Shown here one piece after another: positions 62,996 to 64,000 of a stretch of 64,000 bases of DNA. The DNA is from Streptomyces asiaticus (GTDB taxonomy: Bacteria; Actinomycetota; Actinomycetes; Streptomycetales; Streptomycetaceae). Location of the stretch: assembly GCF_018138715.1 (NCBI RefSeq), contig NZ_JAGSHX010000006.1, forward strand, positions 7,688,001 to 7,752,000, read 5' to 3'. Each line of letters begins with the position of its first letter. The stretch's first letter is position 1. The position numbers and the translations under genes are program-made. Below the pieces are notes generated by a model. The model saw only the letters and a list, made by a program, of their open reading frames with translations. It ran no database searches and had not been told where the DNA came from.

Positions 62996-63964
62996 ATGAG
63001 ATCTGCCATAGCCCACCGCATACGTCCCCGCGCCCTCACCGGATGTGCCGCCGCCGTCGCTGTGCTCGCCGGCGCCAGCGCCTGTTCCACCGCTTCATCG
63101 GACACGTCCGACGGCTCCGCCTCAGGCAAGAGGGCGTCCGGCAAGGTGATCCCGATCGTGGCGGCGGAGAATTTCTGGGGCAGCATCGCGCAGCAGCTGG
63201 GCGGCAGCCACGTGCACGTCAAGAGCATCATCGACAACCCCGCCGCCGACCCCCACGACTACGAGCCGACCGCCGCCGACGGGCGCGCCGTCGCCACCGC
63301 CCGGTACACGATCGTCAACGGCATCGGCTACGACGCGTGGGCCGACAAGCTGCTCTCCGCCAACCCGGGTAGCGACCGCACCGAGCTGAAGATCGGTGAC
63401 CTGGTCGGCCTCAGGCCGGGCGGAAACCCCCACCGCTGGTACGCCCCGGCCGACGTCCACAAGGTGATCGAAAAAATCACCGCCGACTACAAGAAGATCG
63501 ACCCGGACCACGCCGCCTTCTATGACGCGCGGAAGAAGACCTATCTGGACACCACCCTGGCCCCCTACAGCCGGCTGGTGTCCGGCATCAAGTCCACTTA
63601 CGCGGGTATGTCCGTCGGCGCTTCCGAGTCCATCGTCACCCCGCTCGCCCAGGGCCTCGGCCTGAAGATAGCCACCCCCGAGTCGTTCCTCGACGCCATC
63701 AGCGAGGGCACGGACCCCACGGCGAAGGACAAGACCGCCATCGACCAGCAGATCAAGAACAAGAAGATCAAGATCTACGTCTACAACAGCCAGAACTCCA
63801 CCGCGGATGTGCGGGCTCAGGTGAAGGAGGCCAAGGCGGCCGGTATCCCGGTGGCTACGGTCACCGAGACCCTTACCCCGGCGGGTGCCTCGTTCCAGAA
63901 CTGGCAGGTCCGTCAGCTGAAGGGCATCCAGAAGGCCCTGGCCCGCGCCACGGGCAACAAGTAA
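62996..63964 (+). CDS. znuA: Zinc ABC transporter substrate-binding lipoprotein
   Basis: The 322-residue cluster A-I solute-binding protein has a signal sequence with lipobox GASAC (Cys about 30). Metal-site pieces expected of zinc/manganese binders are visible: AAENFWGSIAQQLGG at the start, NPAADPHDYEPTAAD and GGNPHRWYAPADV with His ligands. The His-rich loop typical of many ZnuA proteins is missing, so it resembles AztC/TroA-like short forms. Two Zur boxes upstream make zinc the likely substrate. AGGAG precedes ATG 62996. ATPase and permease genes should follow, beyond the window. Confidence 0.9.
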   Translation: MRSAIAHRIRPRALTGCAAAVAVLAGASACSTASSDTSDGSASGKRASGKVIPIVAAENFWGSIAQQLGGSHVHVKSIIDNPAADPHDYEPTAADGRAVATARYTIVNGIGYDAWADKLLSANPGSDRTELKIGDLVGLRPGGNPHRWYAPADVHKVIEKITADYKKIDPDHAAFYDARKKTYLDTTLAPYSRLVSGIKSTYAGMSVGASESIVTPLAQGLGLKIATPESFLDAISEGTDPTAKDKTAIDQQIKNKKIKIYVYNSQNSTADVRAQVKEAKAAGIPVATVTETLTPAGASFQNWQVRQLKGIQKALARATGNK

Positions 63965-63972
63965 GGGCTGTG

Positions 63973-64000
63973 ATGACGATGGCCCGGATACGGGAGGCGG
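63973..64000 (+). CDS. Start of the next gene, cut by the window
   Basis: GTGATGACGATGGCCCGG begins 8 bases after the znuA stop. It could be the first codons (VMTMARIREA) of the transporter ATPase usually encoded next, but ten codons are too few to identify it. Confidence 0.3.

Overview
The window is very GC-rich (coding third positions almost always G or C). It has actinobacterial gene content: GTG starts, overlapping ATGA/GTGA gene junctions, many secreted CBM13 (ricin-type) enzymes, an SCO5389-like protein, an HTH-STAND-WD40 protein and a Zur regulon with zinc-free ribosomal proteins. All of this points to a Streptomyces-type chromosome, probably an accessory or arm region, since about a third of it is insertion-sequence debris and broken genes.

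Layout. 1-7.1 kb: an IS1380 edge, an APC permease, a fragment of an AMP-forming ligase, an IS5 remnant, an XRE-cupin regulator, a broken M20 peptidase and an alpha-oxoamine synthase, then a pile-up of IS630, IS5 and half an MFS transporter. 7.3-10.2 kb: an epoxide-hydrolase-like enzyme, a large unrecognised protein and a TetR regulator. 10.4-12.3 kb: a chimeric relic, IS remnants, the 3' half of tRNA-Pro (a probable integration site) and an intact DDE transposase. 12.5-16.4 kb: a 1284-residue HTH-STAND ATPase with 14 WD40 repeats. 16.6-19.5 kb: two small secreted I36-like proteins and a lipoprotein. 20.7-21.4 kb: an AA10 lytic polysaccharide monooxygenase behind a perfect CebR box, lying between two IS remnants.

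22.9-39.3 kb is a secreted polysaccharide-degradation locus. It holds two GH54 arabinofuranosidases, a beta-helix protein, an SGNH (CE3-like) esterase, a GH27 enzyme, a mosaic glycosidase, a CE1 feruloyl-esterase-like enzyme and a GH3 glucosidase/xylosidase, plus two broken esterases. Six of these proteins carry C-terminal CBM13 modules, which suggests attack on arabinose-rich hemicellulose. Palindromic LacI-type sites lie upstream of the first gene.

40.5-50.3 kb is a compact catabolic operon behind an IclR regulator. It combines quinate/shikimate functions (MFS importer, AroE-like dehydrogenase, AroQ dehydratase, TIM-barrel dehydratase candidate) with aromatic meta-cleavage functions (extradiol dioxygenase, decarboxylase, hydratase, aldolase, acetaldehyde dehydrogenase). 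50.6-51.4 kb is again debris.

51.5-64 kb is a zinc-starvation island. It has six cysteine-poor ribosomal protein paralogues (L32, S14, L28, L33, L31, S18), COG0523/CobW GTPases (one intact, two with a degenerate P-loop, one fused to an ArsR-type DNA-binding domain), Zur itself, a permease/TIGR03943 pair, a CooC-like ATPase and a ZnuA-type zinc-binding lipoprotein. Zur-like boxes sit in most of the divergent promoters. Internal deletions that leave clean junctions recur across the window and should be checked against reads before the fusions are treated as biology.
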